This document shows positions 16,815 through 27,662 of a stretch of 59,747 nt of DNA, one piece after another. The stretch spans positions 1-59,747 of the forward strand of contig JAOAUK010000030.1 of the NCBI GenBank assembly GCA_030157655.1, written 5' to 3'. The notes below the pieces were generated by a model. It did not search any database and had not been told where the DNA came from. It saw nothing but the letters and a program-made list of their open reading frames with translations. Each line of letters begins with the position of its first letter. Within the stretch, counting starts at the first letter, position 1. Source of the stretch: Polynucleobacter sp. GTDB taxonomy: Bacteria; Pseudomonadota; Gammaproteobacteria; Burkholderiales; Burkholderiaceae. Position numbers and translations under genes: made by a program.

Positions 16815-17486
16815 TCACTCAGACTTTTGCTCGATGATCTTCGGACTCAGACCAACGTATTTGATTTTCTTTTCCGCAGCTTCGGCAGCAGCTCGATCGC
16901 CGTATGGACCAGATCTGAGCAGATGGAGCTTGACGCCCTCTTTATTTGTTTTGTGATCCACATAGGTAGATACTTTTTGCTCAGTCAGTTTCTTTTGCCA
17001 ATTTTTGACGCGATCATCCGATGAAAATGCGCCAATCTGGATAATGAATTTTCCTGTGGAAGATCCTGCCGCCGATTTTTTATCTTCAAGAATAGATAAA
17101 ACCTCTTCACCCTTATCTAGAGTTTTAGCAACAGGTGCTGGCTTATCAGATTTTGGCTCTTCTTTTTTAGCTTCCTTACTGGCTTCTTTATTTACTTCTT
17201 TATCTTTACTAGGTGTAGCTAAGTCAGCACTGGATTCCTCGCGCTTAGCATCAACTTTTTGCTCATCTTTGGCACCAGGCTGAATAATTTGAATAGCAAT
17301 ATCGTTGTTGTATTGCTTAGGCTTTGAATCAAAAATAATGGGCAGGCCAGCAACTGCCACAGTAACTAAAAATACCGCACCGATTAATCGATGTCGAGCA
17401 CGTTGACGCTCAGGGTCCTCAGTCAGGCCATCTTCAACTGGCGTGTTGTTTTTGGTACTTGGGCGGTTAAAGAATGGTAGGCGCAT
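16815..17486 (-). CDS. SPOR-domain protein (DedD/FtsN-like)
   Basis: A 223-residue protein with a short cytoplasmic N-terminus, one transmembrane helix (about residues 34-50), a low-complexity Lys/Glu-rich linker, and a C-terminal SPOR domain (about residues 145-220: FIIQIGAFSSDDRVKNW to LSPKIIEQ) that binds denuded septal peptidoglycan. This resembles DedD, and the position between folC and cvpA matches dedD in many proteobacteria. It probably acts at the division site. Confidence 0.85.
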   Translation of the reverse strand: MRLPFFNRPSTKNNTPVEDGLTEDPERQRARHRLIGAVFLVTVAVAGLPIIFDSKPKQYNNDIAIQIIQPGAKDEQKVDAKREESSADLATPSKDKEVNKEASKEAKKEEPKSDKPAPVAKTLDKGEEVLSILEDKKSAAGSSTGKFIIQIGAFSSDDRVKNWQKKLTEQKVSTYVDHKTNKEGVKLHLLRSGPYGDRAAAEAAEKKIKYVGLSPKIIEQKSE

Positions 17487-17519
17487 CAGCTAAATTGTTT
17501 GGTCAAAGTTGTGTCATCG

Positions 17520-18821
17520 TTAATGAGCTTTTGCATTTCGATAGGCCAATACACCAGCAACGGTATAGAAGGATCCGAATACCGTAATTCTATCACCCTC
17601 ACCCGCCTTTTTTAGTGCTGCTTGATAAGCTAATTCAGGACTTTCAAATACTTCAATCCCAGAATCCTGACCTTCTTTAAACCCTAGCCCCCTCAATTGG
17701 CTAGCCAAGGCTTGGCCACTGGCTGCTCTGGCTGTGGGTAGATCGCAAAAATACCAATAATCAATCTTATCCAACATGGGTTTCATGACCCCCTGGATAT
17801 CTTTATCTGCCATGGCTCCAAATACCGCAATCGTGTACGGGTGGTAGGCCATATTCTCTAAATTCTGGGCCAAAGCGGCACTAGCGTGGGGGTTATGAGC
17901 CACATCTAAAATGATGGTGGGCTGACCTGGGAGCACCTGAAAACGCCCTGGCAACTCCACCCATGCCATACCGTTTCTGATTTCTTGGGCCCCAACAGGC
18001 AAACGGTCTCTAACAGCTATCAAAGCGGCAATCACAGCCGAGGCATTCAAAAGTTGATTGGCGCCCCGCAAAGCTGGATAGCCCAGGCCTGAGAAACGCT
18101 TGGTACGACCAGCCCAACCCCACTGTTGTTTATCGCCTTGGAAGTTGTAATCACGACCCATTAACCATAAGTCAGCGCCAATAGCGTTGGCATGATCAAT
18201 CAATGATTGAGGTGGCACTGGATCGCCACAAACAGCAGGTTTTCCTGGACGGAAAATACCAGCCTTTTCAAAAGCAATTTTCTCTCTGGTGTCACCCAAA
18301 TAATCCATGTGATCCATATCGATGCTGGTGACAATCGCACAATCTGCATCAATGATGTTCACAGCGTCCAAACGTCCACCTAAACCCACTTCTAAGATCA
18401 CAGCATCCAAACCAGCTTGCGAAAACAGATGCATGATGGCCAAGGTGGTGAACTCAAAGTAAGTCAAACTCGGCGCATCTGGCAAAGAGACTCTAGCGTC
18501 TTCAACAATGGCAAAGTGTTTCAACAACAATTCATCACTGACCATCTCGCCACCCACGCGAGCACGCTCATTGAACTTTAAAAAGTGAGGCGACGTATGG
18601 CAGCCGACTTTATAAGAAGCCGCCAAAAGAATACTTTCTAGTAATGCGCAAGTTGAACCCTTGCCATTGGTGCCGCCAACAATAAACACGGTGGCGTCGA
18701 TACGTAACTGAAGAGCCTCTTTGACGCGATTGATACGCTCTAAGCCCATATCAATGCCAACTGGGTGCGCATTTTCTAAATGACGCAACCAATCATCTAA
18801 ATTGTCAAACGTAGCGGACAA
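17520..18821 (-). CDS. folC: Bifunctional folylpolyglutamate / dihydrofolate synthase
   Basis: A 433-residue Mur-ligase-like enzyme adding glutamate to folates. It has the P-loop GGTNGKGST (near residue 48), the TSPH loop, and the C-terminal domain with DVAHNPHA. The start codon is TTG; the N-terminal pattern LDDWLRHLENAHPVGIDMGLERI is the usual FolC start, so no later start fits. It lies 16 bases after accD, the widespread accD-folC order. Confidence 0.95.
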   Translation of the reverse strand: MSATFDNLDDWLRHLENAHPVGIDMGLERINRVKEALQLRIDATVFIVGGTNGKGSTCALLESILLAASYKVGCHTSPHFLKFNERARVGGEMVSDELLLKHFAIVEDARVSLPDAPSLTYFEFTTLAIMHLFSQAGLDAVILEVGLGGRLDAVNIIDADCAIVTSIDMDHMDYLGDTREKIAFEKAGIFRPGKPAVCGDPVPPQSLIDHANAIGADLWLMGRDYNFQGDKQQWGWAGRTKRFSGLGYPALRGANQLLNASAVIAALIAVRDRLPVGAQEIRNGMAWVELPGRFQVLPGQPTIILDVAHNPHASAALAQNLENMAYHPYTIAVFGAMADKDIQGVMKPMLDKIDYWYFCDLPTARAASGQALASQLRGLGFKEGQDSGIEVFESPELAYQAALKKAGEGDRITVFGSFYTVAGVLAYRNAKAH

Positions 18822-18837
18822 GTGCTTAACTAGAAAC

Positions 18838-19710
18838 TTAGGCGACTGAATCAGTGGGTTGCTTTAACAACAACGCCAATAAATCAGCAATTTCTTTACG
18901 CATATTGCGACGATCGACAATCATGTCAATGCCACCTTTTTGCATCAAGAACTCAGAGCGCTGGAAGCCCTCCGGTAATTTTTCGCGAACAGTTTGCTCA
19001 ATCACGCGTGGCCCTGCAAAACCAATCAAGGCCTTTGGTTCAGCCATCACCACATCACCCATGAAGGCAAAGCTAGCTGAAATACCACCCATGGTTGGGT
19101 CTGTTAGGACGCTGATATAGGGCAACTTGGCATGCGCCAACTTCACCAACATAGCGTTTGTTTTTGCCATTTGCATCAATGACAACAAACTCTCTTGCAT
19201 GCGCGCACCACCTGTGGCACTGATACAAATAAACGGCACTTTTTGCTCAAGAGCTGTCTGAGCACCGCGCACAAAACGCTCACCCACTACTGAGCCCATC
19301 GAACCACCCATGAACTCAAACTCAAAGCAAGCCACCACCACTGGAATTGTGTGAATAGCACCAGCCATCACTACCATCGCGTCTGTTTCACCCGTGGTAT
19401 CGATAGCATCTTTTAAGCGGTCTGGGTACTTTTTAGTGTCTCTGAACTTCAAGGCATCCACTGGCAAAACTTCTTGACCAATCTCATGACGACCTTCTAA
19501 ATCGAGTAACTTATCCAAGCGCTGGCGGGCATTGATGCGCATGTGATGATCACATTTAGGGCAAACATGAAGATTTGCCTCAATATCATTGCGGTAAAGC
19601 ACTGCCTCACAAGATGGGCATTTAACCCACAAGCCCTCAGGAACGCTTTTACGTTGCGCAGGGTCAGTATGTTGAATACTTGGCGGTAGTAATTTATCGA
19701 TCCAGCTCAT
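18838..19710 (-). CDS. accD: Acetyl-CoA carboxylase carboxyltransferase subunit beta
   Basis: A 290-residue subunit of the carboxyltransferase that makes malonyl-CoA for fatty acid synthesis. The N-terminal zinc ribbon has C31-X2-C34 and C50-X2-C53, and the crotonase-like core includes [18 protein letters not shown] and [13 protein letters not shown]. Length is usual. It starts 2 bases after trpA, so accD expression is linked to the trp block. AccA is not in this window. Confidence 0.97.
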   Translation of the reverse strand: MSWIDKLLPPSIQHTDPAQRKSVPEGLWVKCPSCEAVLYRNDIEANLHVCPKCDHHMRINARQRLDKLLDLEGRHEIGQEVLPVDALKFRDTKKYPDRLKDAIDTTGETDAMVVMAGAIHTIPVVVACFEFEFMGGSMGSVVGERFVRGAQTALEQKVPFICISATGGARMQESLLSLMQMAKTNAMLVKLAHAKLPYISVLTDPTMGGISASFAFMGDVVMAEPKALIGFAGPRVIEQTVREKLPEGFQRSEFLMQKGGIDMIVDRRNMRKEIADLLALLLKQPTDSVA

Positions 19711-19712
19711 AT

Positions 19713-20510
19713 TTATTGGTCCAAAGCCTTGCGGATGTCTTTTAGGAAATTCTCTAGCGATTGTACTCTTTGTGAACTAGGGGTTTCCTCTAATAATTGC
19801 ACAATTCTGCTACCAATCACCACAGCATCCGCTGTTTGCCCTACAGCCACGGCTGACTGGGCATCTCTGATACCAAAACCCACGGCAATAGGCACCTCAG
19901 ATGCCGCCCTAATTTGGGGAATAATGCTCGCAACTGCCTTAGTATCCAAATTAGCCGCCCCAGTAACCCCTTTCAGGGATACGTAGTAAATGTAGCCAGC
20001 AGCCACCTTACCCACTTGATCAATTCGCTCTTGAGATGAGGTTGGAGCCAACAAGAAAATAGGATCAATACCCGCTGCACGACATTGCTTAGCAAAGTCC
20101 TCACACTCTTCTGGTGGGTAATCCACCACCAAAACACCATCAACACCTGCATCTTTAGAAGTTCTGACAAATGTTTCTGTGCCCATGTGTTCGATCGGGT
20201 TTGCATAACCCATTAAAACAATCGGTGTGTGATCATTCGTTTGACGGAACTCTTTAACTATTTCAATGCAGTGCTTAAGCGTCGTACCATGAGATAAAGC
20301 TCGCTCAGAAGCTCTTTGAATCACTGGGCCATCGGCCATTGGATCGGAGAAAGGCACCCCCAACTCAATCACATCTGCCCCACCACGCACCAAGGCATGT
20401 AACAACTCTAAAGTGAGACTAGGCTCAGGATCACCTGCTGTAATGAATGGAACTAAACCTTTACGGCCTTGTGCTTTTAACTCAGCAAATACTTTTGCAA
20501 TTTTTGACAT
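19713..20510 (-). CDS. trpA: Tryptophan synthase alpha chain
   Basis: A 265-residue TIM-barrel enzyme that releases indole from indole-glycerol phosphate and channels it to TrpB. The signature [26 protein letters not shown] holds the catalytic Glu and Asp region, and the phosphate site is in [11 protein letters not shown]. It is 8 bases after trpB and 2 bases before accD. No trp leader peptide or attenuator is seen in front of the trpFBA group. Confidence 0.97.
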   Translation of the reverse strand: MSKIAKVFAELKAQGRKGLVPFITAGDPEPSLTLELLHALVRGGADVIELGVPFSDPMADGPVIQRASERALSHGTTLKHCIEIVKEFRQTNDHTPIVLMGYANPIEHMGTETFVRTSKDAGVDGVLVVDYPPEECEDFAKQCRAAGIDPIFLLAPTSSQERIDQVGKVAAGYIYYVSLKGVTGAANLDTKAVASIIPQIRAASEVPIAVGFGIRDAQSAVAVGQTADAVVIGSRIVQLLEETPSSQRVQSLENFLKDIRKALDQ

Positions 20511-20518
20511 CGATATTC

Positions 20519-21712
20519 CTAAAACTTCAAACCTGATTCTTGCGCAACAGTGTGCATGTCCTTATCACCACGACCTGATAAATTCACCAAAATCGTTTTA
20601 TCTTTAGCTAAGGTTGGCGCTAATTTGCAGGCATAAGCAATCGCATGACTGCTCTCTAATGCAGGGATGATGCCCTCAATGCGACAGCAATCATGAAAAG
20701 CCTTCAAAGCTTCATCATCTGTCACTGCAACATACTCAGCACGCTTCGAGTCTTTTAACCATGCATGCTCAGGACCTACCCCTGGGTAGTCCATACCAGC
20801 GGATACAGAATGCGTTTCAGCAATCTGACCGTTTTCATCTTGCAATAGGTATGTACGATTGCCATGCAATACACCAGGCGTACCTGCAACCAATGCAGCT
20901 GAGTGCTCTTTGGTATTTAAGCCATGGCCCGCTGCTTCCACACCAATTAATTGAACACCTGGCACATCAATGTATGGATAGAAAATACCCATGGCATTCG
21001 AGCCACCGCCCACGCAAGCCATCACGTAGTCTGGTTGGCGACCAATCATTTCTGGCATTTGTACTTTGCACTCTTCGCCAATCACGCTCTGAAAGTCTCT
21101 GACCATCATCGGATAAGGATGAGGGCCGGCCACAGTACCAATGATGTAGAAAGTAGTTTCAACATTGGTAACCCAGTCACGCATCGCTTCGTTCAACGCA
21201 TCTTTAAGAGTTTTAGTACCTGATTCGACAGGCACCACCGTGGCACCCAATAACTTCATGCGGTAAACATTTTGCGCCTGACGAGCCACGTCGACTGCAC
21301 CTTGGTAAACAATACATTCCAAACCCATACGAGCACAAATCGTTGCGGTTGCAACACCATGTTGCCCTGCACCCGTTTCAGCGATGATGCGCTTTTTACC
21401 CATGCGCTTAGCCAACATCGCTTGACCAATCACATTATTGATTTTATGTGCGCCTGTGTGGTTAAGATCTTCACGCTTTAAATAGATTTGCGCGCCACCC
21501 AACATCTCACTCCAACGCTTGGCGTGATAAACAGGTGATGGACGACCTACAAAGTGTTTTAGCTCAGAGTGAAACTCAGCCAAAAACTCTGGATCATGTT
21601 GGTATTTAGCATAAGTCTCTTTGAGATCATTTAATGCATACATCAATGTCTCAGAAACAAACACACCACCATAAGGTCCAAAATGACCTCTTACGTCTGG
21701 AAAATCATACAT
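20519..21712 (-). CDS. trpB: Tryptophan synthase beta chain
   Basis: A 397-residue PLP enzyme condensing indole and serine. The PLP lysine is in [11 protein letters not shown], the glycine-rich phosphate loop is VGGGSNAMG, and the start [19 protein letters not shown] is the classic TrpB N-terminus. Length is standard. It lies 11 bases after trpF. Together trpF-trpB-trpA cover the last steps of tryptophan synthesis; trpE/D/C are not in the window. Confidence 0.97.
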   Translation of the reverse strand: MYDFPDVRGHFGPYGGVFVSETLMYALNDLKETYAKYQHDPEFLAEFHSELKHFVGRPSPVYHAKRWSEMLGGAQIYLKREDLNHTGAHKINNVIGQAMLAKRMGKKRIIAETGAGQHGVATATICARMGLECIVYQGAVDVARQAQNVYRMKLLGATVVPVESGTKTLKDALNEAMRDWVTNVETTFYIIGTVAGPHPYPMMVRDFQSVIGEECKVQMPEMIGRQPDYVMACVGGGSNAMGIFYPYIDVPGVQLIGVEAAGHGLNTKEHSAALVAGTPGVLHGNRTYLLQDENGQIAETHSVSAGMDYPGVGPEHAWLKDSKRAEYVAVTDDEALKAFHDCCRIEGIIPALESSHAIAYACKLAPTLAKDKTILVNLSGRGDKDMHTVAQESGLKF

Positions 21713-21723
21713 AGTCTTGACCT

Positions 21724-22401
21724 CTATACGGCTTGAGTGCCTTGATTGGCACCACGAACTACATCAATAAACGCCTTCATTAATTCAGGGCTTTTTTGAC
21801 CTTTAGCTGTTTCAATACTGCTAGAAACATCGACAGCACAAGGTTTAAGGTGCGAGATTCCCTCGACCACGTTGTGCGTGTTCAATCCACCACTCAAAAC
21901 GACCCGATGCGCGTTTTCTTTTGCCCATAGTTCCGGTATCAAAGACCAATCGAATACATGCCCGCCTCCACCGTAGCCCTCAACGAAGGCATCTAGTAAA
22001 AAACCGGCTGCTTTGGCATATTGTAGAGAAAAATCAGAAAGGTTGAAGCCTGGCTTCATTCTGGCTGCTTTCATCCAAGGCATGCCCTCGGCAATCTCCT
22101 CGCAGCGCTTGGCAGACTCATCCCCATGAAACTGCCACAAGGTCATAGGCACACGGTCTTTGATCCTCTTAACTTCCTCATCCGTGGGGTTCACCACCAA
22201 GGCAACCGCATCGACTCCACCTGGCATCCGTCCAATTAAGGCCGCAGCCATCTCAGGACTCACATATCTTGGGCTTGGCTCATAAAAGACAAACCCTAGC
22301 GCATCCACCCCCAAAGAAACAGCCGCATCAACATCCGATGAGCGTGTAAAGCCACAGAACTTAATCCGGGTTTTTTCAGGTGTATGTTTTAACAAGCCCA
22401 C
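21724..22401 (-). CDS. trpF: Phosphoribosylanthranilate isomerase
   Basis: A 225-residue TIM-barrel isomerase. It has the conserved start [12 protein letters not shown] (catalytic Cys), [14 protein letters not shown], and the phosphate-binding [12 protein letters not shown] with [11 protein letters not shown]. The start codon is GTG at 22401 and no better start is visible before RTRIKFCG-type sequence. It lies 16 bases after truA, the conserved truA-trpF-trpB order of betaproteobacteria. Confidence 0.95.
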   Translation of the reverse strand: MGLLKHTPEKTRIKFCGFTRSSDVDAAVSLGVDALGFVFYEPSPRYVSPEMAAALIGRMPGGVDAVALVVNPTDEEVKRIKDRVPMTLWQFHGDESAKRCEEIAEGMPWMKAARMKPGFNLSDFSLQYAKAAGFLLDAFVEGYGGGGHVFDWSLIPELWAKENAHRVVLSGGLNTHNVVEGISHLKPCAVDVSSSIETAKGQKSPELMKAFIDVVRGANQGTQAV

Positions 22402-22417
22402 TTCAACTTACCTCAAT

Positions 22418-23239
22418 TCACTTAAAAAGTTCTGTTGGCAAGAGACTACCCGCCAAACTAGGCTCAGGAATCTCAAAATGTTCTGGATATCCTACCCTAA
22501 TCAGGTACAAACCATCTGGCATAAATGTCGGAGCAGCTAATTGACGGTTACGGGCCTCCAAAACACTTTTTAGCCAATTAGGGCCTTCTTTGCCTGACCC
22601 CACCGCTAACAAACTACCTACCAAGTTTCTGACCATGTGATGCAAAAAGGCATTGCCTCTGACCACAAAGTAAATCCAAGGGCCATTTTGGTGAATGTCT
22701 AACTGATAAAGCGTTTTGACTGGGGTCTTGCTTTGGCACTCAGACGATCTAAATGAACTGAAATCATGCTCACCCAATAAACATTGACTAGCTTCGCGCA
22801 TGACCTCTAAATTGATGGACTTACCCTGAGGCAATATGTAATAACCCGCCTTACCAGCCACCAAGGGCGCAGCACAAGGGCCTGTTAATAGCGCATAACA
22901 ATAGGTTCTTTCAAAGCCACTAAATCTAGCATCAAAATCAACTGGCACAGGCTTAACCCATTGCACACTGATGCTAGCAGGCAAAAAAGCATTCACGCCC
23001 TTCACCCAAGATAAATCAGGTCTAACTATGTCAGTATCAAAATGAACCACCTGTCCCAAAGCATGAACACCTGCATCGGTACGTCCAGCTGTGATGGTTT
23101 TAACTTCTGTAATCGCCGGGTCGCCAATGAATTTTAAAAGCGCTGCTTCTAAATGATCCTGAACCGTTTGGCCGCTCTGCTGAGTTTGCCACCCAGAAAA
23201 GGCGGCTCCGTCATATTGCAAACCCAGCGCTAGACGCAT
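22418..23239 (-). CDS. truA: tRNA pseudouridine(38-40) synthase TruA
   Basis: A 273-residue tRNA modification enzyme. The catalytic aspartate is in [14 protein letters not shown], the N-terminus [14 protein letters not shown] is typical, and [17 protein letters not shown] is the second family block. It acts on the anticodon stem of many tRNAs. It follows fimV closely in the same transcription unit (7-base gap), as in many Pseudomonas and Burkholderia genomes. Confidence 0.97.
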   Translation of the reverse strand: MRLALGLQYDGAAFSGWQTQQSGQTVQDHLEAALLKFIGDPAITEVKTITAGRTDAGVHALGQVVHFDTDIVRPDLSWVKGVNAFLPASISVQWVKPVPVDFDARFSGFERTYCYALLTGPCAAPLVAGKAGYYILPQGKSINLEVMREASQCLLGEHDFSSFRSSECQSKTPVKTLYQLDIHQNGPWIYFVVRGNAFLHHMVRNLVGSLLAVGSGKEGPNWLKSVLEARNRQLAAPTFMPDGLYLIRVGYPEHFEIPEPSLAGSLLPTELFK

Positions 23240-23246
23240 GGCGATG

Positions 23247-24545
23247 TTATGACGTACGCTGATTAATCTCAGCCAACAATGAGTTAGCTTGGATAGTTAG
23301 ATCAGGATCGACTTGACTGCTCACAGCCAATACTTCCTGAATAGCCTGACGAGCTGCAGAGAAATCTTCAATCGTGATGTAGGCACGTATTAAATTCAAT
23401 TTAACGCGCAAGGTTTCTGCCGTTGGTAGCTCATCAACTGATGCCGCTAAATTAGCAGCTTGCTTTGTATCAAGACTCAAATCCAAAGAAGCAAATAGCT
23501 TGGCCGCATGCTCAGGAATCACAGGATTAGATTCAGCAGCCCTGGCTTTAGTAGCCTCAGTGCGAGATAACTTTAAAAGTACCCATAGTGCAAGAAGAAT
23601 AAATACAGCGAGAACGCCTGGGCCTGCATAGTCTTTCCAATCTGTTGGCGCTTTAACACCAGAGGCTTGATCACCACTTTGAATTAGCTTTTTAAGATCA
23701 GAAATATTTTTTTCTAACTCAACAATTCTTTGCTTGGCATCTGAGAGTGCTTTCTCTTGAACGAGCAACTCTTCCATGCGACGCTTTGCCTCACCTTCTA
23801 AGCCAGCCGCAGGGCCGACCTTAAGACGATCACCAGCAAGCTCTGATTTAGAAACATCTGTTAGAGGCAAGTTAGCCTGACCAGAACGGTAAGCAGAGTT
23901 AGCAGTCATAGCAATTTCTTTTGCTTCTTGCTTAGGTACGCTTTGCACCATCGCCTTGCTTGGCATTTTTAATTCTGCACCAGCCATCAAGCGATGAATG
24001 CTGCCGCCAGCAAATGCTTGTGGGTTTGCGCGATAAAGAGCAATGAGAGCTTGGTCTAAATTGGCATCATCAAAATCAGCAATTGCCTTGGTTGCAATCT
24101 CAGTGAGCGTCTCACCAGACTTCACTTCCACCTTGGCTTGATCAGCGACCATCAAGGTGTAAACACGTCTAACCAAACCAGCGGACCAACGCAACTCCAC
24201 CAAAGCGTCTAAGAAAACCTCATTGGGCGCTAACTTTAAGACTTCATCGGAACTAATTTTGATGGCTACTGGCTCTTGCTTAGAGCCTTTAACCAAACTC
24301 ACTCGTAATTGAGCTTGTGTAGCTGATGAACTAATACCTAAGCGCTGATACATCTCAGGACTGGCTAGAGCCGCCTGAATGTCTTTAAGCGCATCAATGT
24401 CACTTGGATTAACTTGTACTGCAATCTGCGCCACCAACGGTTCACCTACTTTGGATTGGATACTTAAGTTACCCAAGTTCAAAGCGAGTGCCTGCCCAGC
24501 AAATACTGCTAGGGCAAGACCAACTAGGTAGCGCGATAAGAACAA
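23247..24545 (-). CDS. fimV: FimV/HubP-family polar peptidoglycan-binding protein
   Basis: An inner-membrane protein of about 432 residues, much shorter than Pseudomonas FimV. I place the start at the TTG at 24545, because GGAG lies 7 bases before it and a signal peptide ([21 protein letters not shown]) follows at once; the longer frame from 24614 has no such support. Order: signal, FimV N-domain ([20 protein letters not shown]), LysM-like stretch ([15 protein letters not shown]), coiled coil, transmembrane helix ([19 protein letters not shown]), and a C-terminal TPR-like segment. The start touches the asd stop codon. It probably organises the cell pole and type IV pili. Confidence 0.88.
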   Translation of the reverse strand: MFLSRYLVGLALAVFAGQALALNLGNLSIQSKVGEPLVAQIAVQVNPSDIDALKDIQAALASPEMYQRLGISSSATQAQLRVSLVKGSKQEPVAIKISSDEVLKLAPNEVFLDALVELRWSAGLVRRVYTLMVADQAKVEVKSGETLTEIATKAIADFDDANLDQALIALYRANPQAFAGGSIHRLMAGAELKMPSKAMVQSVPKQEAKEIAMTANSAYRSGQANLPLTDVSKSELAGDRLKVGPAAGLEGEAKRRMEELLVQEKALSDAKQRIVELEKNISDLKKLIQSGDQASGVKAPTDWKDYAGPGVLAVFILLALWVLLKLSRTEATKARAAESNPVIPEHAAKLFASLDLSLDTKQAANLAASVDELPTAETLRVKLNLIRAYITIEDFSAARQAIQEVLAVSSQVDPDLTIQANSLLAEINQRTS

Positions 24546-24546
24546 A

Positions 24547-25680
24547 TTAACGCTCCAACAAAATGCGCAACATGCGACGCAATGGCTCGGCAGCACCCCA
24601 TAACAACTGGTCACCGACTGTGAATGCGCCCAAGTAGTCTGGACCCATTGCTAACTTATGCAAACGACCTACTGGCACCGTTAATGTGCCGGTCACTGCT
24701 GCAGGCGTCAAATCTCTCTCAGTCGTTTCACGATCATTAGGCACTACTTTGACCCAATCATTCGCGCCGGCCAAAATACCTTCAATGTCGCTCAAAGGAA
24801 CATCTTTTTTCAACTTAATCGTCAAACCTTGTGAGTGGCAACGCATTGCGCCAATACGCACACATAAACCATCAATAGGAATGCTGCCTGCAGAACGGAA
24901 CGGTGCATTACCTAAAATCTTGTTGCACTCAGAACCACCCTTCCACTCTTCTTTTGTTTGACCGTGCTCTACTGGCACATCAATCCATGGAATCAAGCTG
25001 CCAGCCAATGCTGTGTTGCGGAAATTCTTTTTAGGGAAATTAGCTGAACGCATTGTTTCAGCCACTTTGCGATCGATATCCAAAATAGCGGATGCAGGAT
25101 CAGCCAACTCTGCCTTGACTGCATCATGTAATGCACCCATTTGAGATAGCAACTCACGCATGTTTTGTGCGCCAGCACCAGAAGCTGCTTGATAGGTCAT
25201 CGCACTCACCCACTCAATCATGCCTTCACGGAACAAGCCACCCATGGCCATCAACATCAAGCTCACTGTACAGTTACCACCCACCCATAAATTGCCACCT
25301 TTGGCAATTGCAGAGTCAATCACAGGACGATTCACTGGGTCCAAAATAATCACAGACTCATCAACCATGCGCAATGCGCTAGCCGCATCAATCCAGTGGC
25401 CCTTCCAACCAGTGGCACGAATCTTTGGATAAATCTCTTTGGTGTAATCGCCACCTTGGCAAGTAATGATGATGTCGCAACGCTTAAGGGCATCTACGTC
25501 ATCTGCTGAATAGAGTTTCTTTTCGTTCTTAGCCATTGCAGGAGCTGGGCCCCCTGCGTTACTTGTACTAAAGAAAACTGGTTCGATCAAAGCAAAGTCA
25601 CCTTCGTCCTGCATGCGCTGCATCAGAACGCTACCAACCATACCTCGCCAACCTACTAAACCAACTAATGGAGTTGCCAT
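24547..25680 (-). CDS. asd: Aspartate-semialdehyde dehydrogenase
   Basis: An enzyme of about 377 residues that reduces aspartyl phosphate for Lys, Thr, Met and diaminopimelate synthesis. The start is the ATG at 25680, since AGGTG lies 5 bases before it and the NADP loop [13 protein letters not shown] follows directly; an in-frame TTG at 25695 is unlikely. The catalytic cysteine is in [12 protein letters not shown] and the substrate segment is [11 protein letters not shown]. It lies between leuB and fimV, a common order. Confidence 0.97.
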   Translation of the reverse strand: MATPLVGLVGWRGMVGSVLMQRMQDEGDFALIEPVFFSTSNAGGPAPAMAKNEKKLYSADDVDALKRCDIIITCQGGDYTKEIYPKIRATGWKGHWIDAASALRMVDESVIILDPVNRPVIDSAIAKGGNLWVGGNCTVSLMLMAMGGLFREGMIEWVSAMTYQAASGAGAQNMRELLSQMGALHDAVKAELADPASAILDIDRKVAETMRSANFPKKNFRNTALAGSLIPWIDVPVEHGQTKEEWKGGSECNKILGNAPFRSAGSIPIDGLCVRIGAMRCHSQGLTIKLKKDVPLSDIEGILAGANDWVKVVPNDRETTERDLTPAAVTGTLTVPVGRLHKLAMGPDYLGAFTVGDQLLWGAAEPLRRMLRILLER

Positions 25681-25722
25681 AACGACACCTATCAATAAAA
25701 AATTAAATTAGGGATATCTATC

Positions 25723-26790
25723 TTACAGAGCTTTTAAAACTGCCTCACCCATTTCACGGGTACCAACCAATTTGCAACCTTCAGTCTTAATGTCGCCTGT
25801 TCTGTAACCTTGCGCCAATACTTTTTGTACCGCTTGCTCAATACGGTCAGCTTGATCTGCTTTACCCAAAGAGTAACGCAACATCATCGCAGCAGAAAGA
25901 ATCGTTGCCAATGGATTGGCTACGCCTTTACCAGCGATATCAGGAGCTGAACCATGACTTGGCTCATACAAACCTTTGTTATTTTTATCTAATGATGCAG
26001 ATGGCAACATACCGATTGAACCCGTCAACATCGCTGCCTCATCAGACAAGATGTCGCCAAATAGATTACCTGTCACCACCACGTCAAATGCTTTTGGCGC
26101 CTTCACCAATTGCATAGCAGCATTGTCAACGTACATATGACTCAACTCAACGTCTGGGTACTCTTTACCAATACGCGTCATCACTTCTTTCCACAACTGA
26201 GAAGTTTCCAGTACATTGGCTTTATCAACACTGCACACACGCTTATCGCGCTTTTGAGCTGCTTGGAATGCCACGTGGGCAATACGCTCCACTTCTGGCT
26301 CGCTATAACGCATCGTGTCAAAACCTTCACGCGTGCCTGGGAACAAACCATCAGTGGCCGTACGAATCCCTTTTGGTGAACCAAAGTAAATGTCACCATT
26401 GAGCTCACGCACGATCAAAATATTCAAACCAGCAACAATCTCTGGTTTTAAGCTAGATGCTTCAGTTAATTCTGGGTAACAAATAGCTGGTCTTAAGTTA
26501 GCAAACAAACTCAAATGCTTACGCAGACCAAGGATCGCTTGCTCAGGACGTAACTCACGCGCTAAGGCGTCGTACTTCCAATCACCAACAGCACCAAACA
26601 AGATCGCATCTGCTTCTTTAGCAAGCTTTAATGTGTCCTCTGGCAATGGATGGCCTTTGGCTTCATAGCCAGCACCACCCACAGGGGCAGTTTCCATCTC
26701 AAAAGACTCACCCAAGGCATTTAATACATTTACAGCCTCAGTAACAATTTCTGGGCCAATGCCATCACCTGGCAATACTGCAATCTTCAT
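25723..26790 (-). CDS. leuB: 3-isopropylmalate dehydrogenase
   Basis: A 355-residue NAD-dependent oxidative decarboxylase of leucine synthesis. Landmarks are the start [14 protein letters not shown], the substrate helix with [17 protein letters not shown], the catalytic [14 protein letters not shown], and [26 protein letters not shown]. Length is standard. It is 21 bases downstream of leuD, forming leuC-leuD-leuB. Confidence 0.97.
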   Translation of the reverse strand: MKIAVLPGDGIGPEIVTEAVNVLNALGESFEMETAPVGGAGYEAKGHPLPEDTLKLAKEADAILFGAVGDWKYDALARELRPEQAILGLRKHLSLFANLRPAICYPELTEASSLKPEIVAGLNILIVRELNGDIYFGSPKGIRTATDGLFPGTREGFDTMRYSEPEVERIAHVAFQAAQKRDKRVCSVDKANVLETSQLWKEVMTRIGKEYPDVELSHMYVDNAAMQLVKAPKAFDVVVTGNLFGDILSDEAAMLTGSIGMLPSASLDKNNKGLYEPSHGSAPDIAGKGVANPLATILSAAMMLRYSLGKADQADRIEQAVQKVLAQGYRTGDIKTEGCKLVGTREMGEAVLKAL

Positions 26791-26811
26791 GTAAAACCTT
26801 TAATAGGAAAT

Positions 26812-27459
26812 TTAAGGAAGCTTGGTGCCCAACCAGGGCATGCGCAAGATGCGCTCTGCTTCATAAGTTTTGATTTTATCGGCATGACGCAAAGTCAAAC
26901 CAATGTCATCCAAACCGTTAATCATGCAATATTTTCTGAATGGTGCAATATCAAAATCATATGCACGACCATCAGGAGCAATCACCTGTTGCTTTTCTAA
27001 ATCAATCGTTAATTGATAACCATTGAATGCAAATGTCTCATTGAATAAATGGTCTACTTGTTGCGCAGATAAAACGATTGGCAACAAACCATTTTTATAG
27101 CAATTGTTAAAAAAGATGTCTGCAAAGCTAGGGGCGATAACCGCTCTAAAACCATATTGCTCTAAAGCCCATGGAGCATGCTCACGTGAACTACCGCAAC
27201 CAAAGTTTTGGCGCGCCAAAAGAATGCTGCCACCCTTATAGCGAGATTGGTTCAATACAAACTCAGGATTGATTGGGCGATTGGAACAATCTTGACCAGG
27301 TTCACCCTGATCCAAATAACGCCATTCATCAAAAAGATTTTGGCCAAAGCCAGTTCTCTTGATTGATTTCAAGAACTGCTTGGGAATAATCGCGTCTGTA
27401 TCAACGTTCTCACGATCAAGTGGAACAACAACGCCCTGATGAACTGTGAACTTATCCAT
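26812..27459 (-). CDS. leuD: 3-isopropylmalate dehydratase small subunit
   Basis: A 215-residue subunit that forms the isopropylmalate isomerase with LeuC. Landmarks are [38 protein letters not shown] and [16 protein letters not shown]. It overlaps the stop of the upstream lipoprotein gene by one base (TAATG), so its translation is probably coupled to that small gene. Confidence 0.97.
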   Translation of the reverse strand: MDKFTVHQGVVVPLDRENVDTDAIIPKQFLKSIKRTGFGQNLFDEWRYLDQGEPGQDCSNRPINPEFVLNQSRYKGGSILLARQNFGCGSSREHAPWALEQYGFRAVIAPSFADIFFNNCYKNGLLPIVLSAQQVDHLFNETFAFNGYQLTIDLEKQQVIAPDGRAYDFDIAPFRKYCMINGLDDIGLTLRHADKIKTYEAERILRMPWLGTKLP

Positions 27460-27647
27460 TATTTAACCGGTGTAACGACCACGCCAGAATTACCAGAATC
27501 ATTTTTAGAGTCAGATTTGCTCGGCGTGTTTTTATCAATCACCGTACCTAAGTTCTGTAAATCTTGGCCTAAGCCTGAAATCGTATTGCATGCAGCCAAT
27601 CCAGAGATCATCAAAATGGCTGCAGTAATTTTCAAAAATTGTTTCAT
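27459..27647 (-). CDS. Entericidin-family small lipoprotein
   Basis: A 62-residue lipoprotein with signal peptide and lipobox (GLAAC, C20 in this numbering). The mature start [15 protein letters not shown] matches entericidin A/B proteins, which in E. coli form a toxin/antidote pair tied to stationary phase. I chose the ATG at 27647 because GGAG lies 6 bases before it. The tail is rich in Ser, Lys, Asp and Asn. It sits between leuC and leuD, overlapping the leuD start; I recall the same placement in other Burkholderiales. Its role there is unknown. Confidence 0.8.
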   Translation of the reverse strand: MKQFLKITAAILMISGLAACNTISGLGQDLQNLGTVIDKNTPSKSDSKNDSGNSGVVVTPVK

Positions 27648-27662
27648 AGAGGTCTCCAATAT

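Noticed and set aside
16815-17486. Plus-strand frames opposite the SPOR-domain gene
   Set aside because: They mirror the Lys/Glu-rich linker and give Ser/Leu-rich low-complexity products; the minus-strand protein has clear domains.
21713-23246. trp leader peptide or attenuator before trpF-trpB-trpA
   Set aside because: The gaps around truA and trpF are only 7-16 bases, with no Trp-rich small frame or hairpin.
23247-24614. Longer fimV frame beginning at 24614
   Set aside because: The extra residues lie inside asd, are Cys-rich and unlike FimV; the TTG at 24545 has a ribosome site and signal peptide.
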